From contig NZ_QZVR01000003.1 of the NCBI RefSeq assembly GCF_003660455.1, forward strand, positions 16,285-80,284: DNA of 64,000 nucleotides, written 5' to 3'. Source of the stretch: Nocardioides ferulae (GTDB taxonomy: Bacteria; Actinomycetota; Actinomycetes; Propionibacteriales; Nocardioidaceae). A model generated the notes under the pieces. It did not search any database and was not told the origin of the DNA. It saw nothing but the letters and a program-made list of their open reading frames with translations. Made by a program: the position numbers and the translations under genes. Positions 62,953 to 64,000 of the stretch are shown in pieces (the stretch's first letter is position 1; every line of letters begins with the position of its first letter).

Positions 62953-63666
62953 ATGACGTCGCTGACCCGCGGGCCGCTGCCGGCCTCGGTGTACTGGCGG
63001 CGCCGACTGATCGTGTTCGGCGGCCCACTCGCTCTGGTGATCGTGCTGGCGCAGGTGCTGGGCGGCAGCAGCGACGGTTCGTCGTCCGACCCCGGGTCGG
63101 CGACGGTGGTGGCTGCCGACGCGACCGGCAGCGGCGCCACCGAGTCGCCCTCGGCCACCCCGACCCAGAAGAAGGCCCGCAAGCCCGGGCGCCGCAAGAG
63201 CAAGGAACCGGAGCCGGTGCTGGCCGAGCCCGAGGGCCGCTGCAGCGGCGCCGACATCTCCGTGACCCCCGAGGTCGACGGGGCGGTCGCGGGGCGCGAC
63301 GTGGCGCTCACGCTGGGACTGCGCACGCTGGAGTCGCCGGCCTGCCTGTGGAAGGTGTCCCCGGACAACCTGACCCTGAAGATCACCTCCGGACCCGACT
63401 TCGTGTGGTCCAGCCAGCAGTGCCGGCGGGCGGTGCCCCGTCGCGAGGTGGTCGTGCGCAACAACGCCACCACCCCGGTCGAGATCGTCTGGGAGGAGGC
63501 CAAGCGGTCCGACGACGACTGCTCGGGCCTCGCCGGCTGGGCGATGCCCGGGTGGTACCACGCGATCGCGGCAGCATTGGGCGGGGAGCCCACCGACGTG
63601 CAGTTCGAGCTCGAGACACCCCCGGCCCCGCAGGTCACGAAGACCGCCAAGCCCAAGAACGGCTGA
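62953..63666 (+). CDS. Membrane-anchored secreted protein of unknown function
   Basis: 237 residues. One N-terminal membrane helix (LIVFGGPLALVIVLAQVLGG), a Ser/Thr/Ala linker, a Lys/Arg patch (KKARKPGRRKSKE), then a beta-rich domain of about 130 residues with four cysteines (EGRCSGADISVTPEVDG, SPACLWKVSP, SQQCRRAVP, DDDCSGLAGW) that could form two disulfides outside the cell. The layout (sugar or wall-facing domain on a stalk) is common in actinobacteria, but I do not recognise the family. Start: ATG at 62953, 7 bases after TAGCGT (leaderless). The 32-bp repeat array begins within its stop codon. Confidence 0.8.
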   Translation: MTSLTRGPLPASVYWRRRLIVFGGPLALVIVLAQVLGGSSDGSSSDPGSATVVAADATGSGATESPSATPTQKKARKPGRRKSKEPEPVLAEPEGRCSGADISVTPEVDGAVAGRDVALTLGLRTLESPACLWKVSPDNLTLKITSGPDFVWSSQQCRRAVPRREVVVRNNATTPVEIVWEEAKRSDDDCSGLAGWAMPGWYHAIAAALGGEPTDVQFELETPPAPQVTKTAKPKNG

Positions 63667-63824
63667 CCTGTCGCTCGTGGTTGGCGCTGACGCGCTGACC
63701 TGCCACTCGTGGTCGGCGCTGACGCGCTGACCTGCCACTCGTGGTCGGTGTTCAGCCGGTGACCTGTCGCTCGTGGTCGATGGTGCCCCGGTGACCTGTC
63801 GCTCGTGGTGGGGGTGGGTGGTCG
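63665..63824. repeat. 32-bp tandem repeat array, distal copy
   Basis: Four complete 32-base units starting at 63665, 63697, 63729 and 63761, and a diverging fifth at 63793. All carry GACCTGYCRCTCGTGGT, then 15 more variable bases. Same family and period as the arrays at 27216-27299 and 27441-27592, about 36 kb away. It starts at the stop codon of the upstream gene. Confidence 0.88.
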
Positions 63825-63890
63825 CCGCTGCGCGGGACTTCGGGGTGTTAGTGAGCCCTGGGGTGGTTGTGGGTGGGGAGGGTCGGCTGC

Positions 63891-63982
63891 GCCGGAGGGG
63901 CCCGCTCGGCCAAACCACCCGCTCCGCTCGTTCCTCACGGAGCGGGGGCCAGGCCCATCCACGGCCTCGGGGCCCCTCCGGC
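63891..63982. repeat. Nested inverted repeat at the window end
   Basis: Outer arms GCCGGAGGGGCCC (from 63891) and GGGCCCCTCCGGC (to 63982) are exact complements and enclose an inner pair CCCGCTCCG (63918-63926)/CGGAGCGGG (63938-63946). No gene is supported in 63825-64000. It may be a composite palindromic repeat or the start of a longer repeat beyond the window. Confidence 0.55.
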
Positions 63983-64000
63983 TCCGCCGCCCCACCCCGC

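Overview
The window is about 64 kb of very GC-rich actinobacterial chromosome. Lsr2, a ClpC-type Hsp100, an MshC-like cysteine ligase (mycothiol pathway), mycobacterial-type Ppa, many GTG starts, GC-rich codon use and many apparently leaderless TAnnnT promoters point to Actinomycetota. The gene content and style of the intergenic repeats suggest Nocardioidaceae (a Nocardioides-like organism); that placement is inference. I saw no tRNA, rRNA, CRISPR array, transposase, integrase or phage gene.

Layout. 0.1-0.9 kb: a hexapeptide acyltransferase, then a perfect 20-bp-arm hairpin. 0.96-9.7 kb: an N-acetylglucosamine/chito-oligosaccharide uptake and catabolism operon (ROK regulator, sugar-binding lipoprotein, two permeases, NagZ-type GH3, ROK kinase, NagA, NagB), headed by a DasR-box-like site and lacking its own ATPase. 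9.8-11.0 kb: thioredoxin, DUF302 and a CsoR/CstR-type repressor behind a 20-bp palindromic operator. 11.0-12.2 kb: an AhpD-like protein and a PrmC-related methyltransferase. 12.3-16.5 kb: an Old-Yellow-Enzyme/DapB-like/SDR/MBL catabolic group with two KstR-type operators over leaderless promoters. 17.1-21.1 kb: TPP riboswitch plus thiamine ABC transporter. 21.1-27.2 kb: PAP2 membrane protein, NlpC/P60 hydrolase, acyl-CoA oxidase and MshC-like ligase. 27.2-27.6 kb: 32-bp tandem repeat arrays.

27.7-43.2 kb is a conserved actinobacterial housekeeping block (ppa, dacB, a zinc metalloprotease, tilS, hpt, ftsH, folE, folP, folB, folK, DUF3180). It is interrupted between tilS and hpt by two related secreted beta-sandwich proteins, the first of which has a lower-GC front half. 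43.3-48.1 kb: a double-GNAT protein and an OpuC/ProU-type osmolyte ABC transporter with divergent, overlapping start sites. 48.1-52.5 kb: two glycosyltransferases and a divergent pair of paralogous sulfotransferases, probably making a sulfated cell-surface glycan or glycolipid. 52.6-58.5 kb: cofactor genes (DUF2520, panC, panD, nadB, nadC, coaX) for CoA and NAD. 58.7-62.9 kb: lsr2, clpC and mutY. The window ends with an anchored secreted protein, another 32-bp repeat array of the same family as at 27 kb, and a nested inverted repeat.

The least explained items are the dispersed 32-bp arrays (two loci about 36 kb apart), the thioredoxin-DUF302-CstR-like switch with its missing copper ligand, and the tilS-hpt insertion with its mosaic secreted protein.
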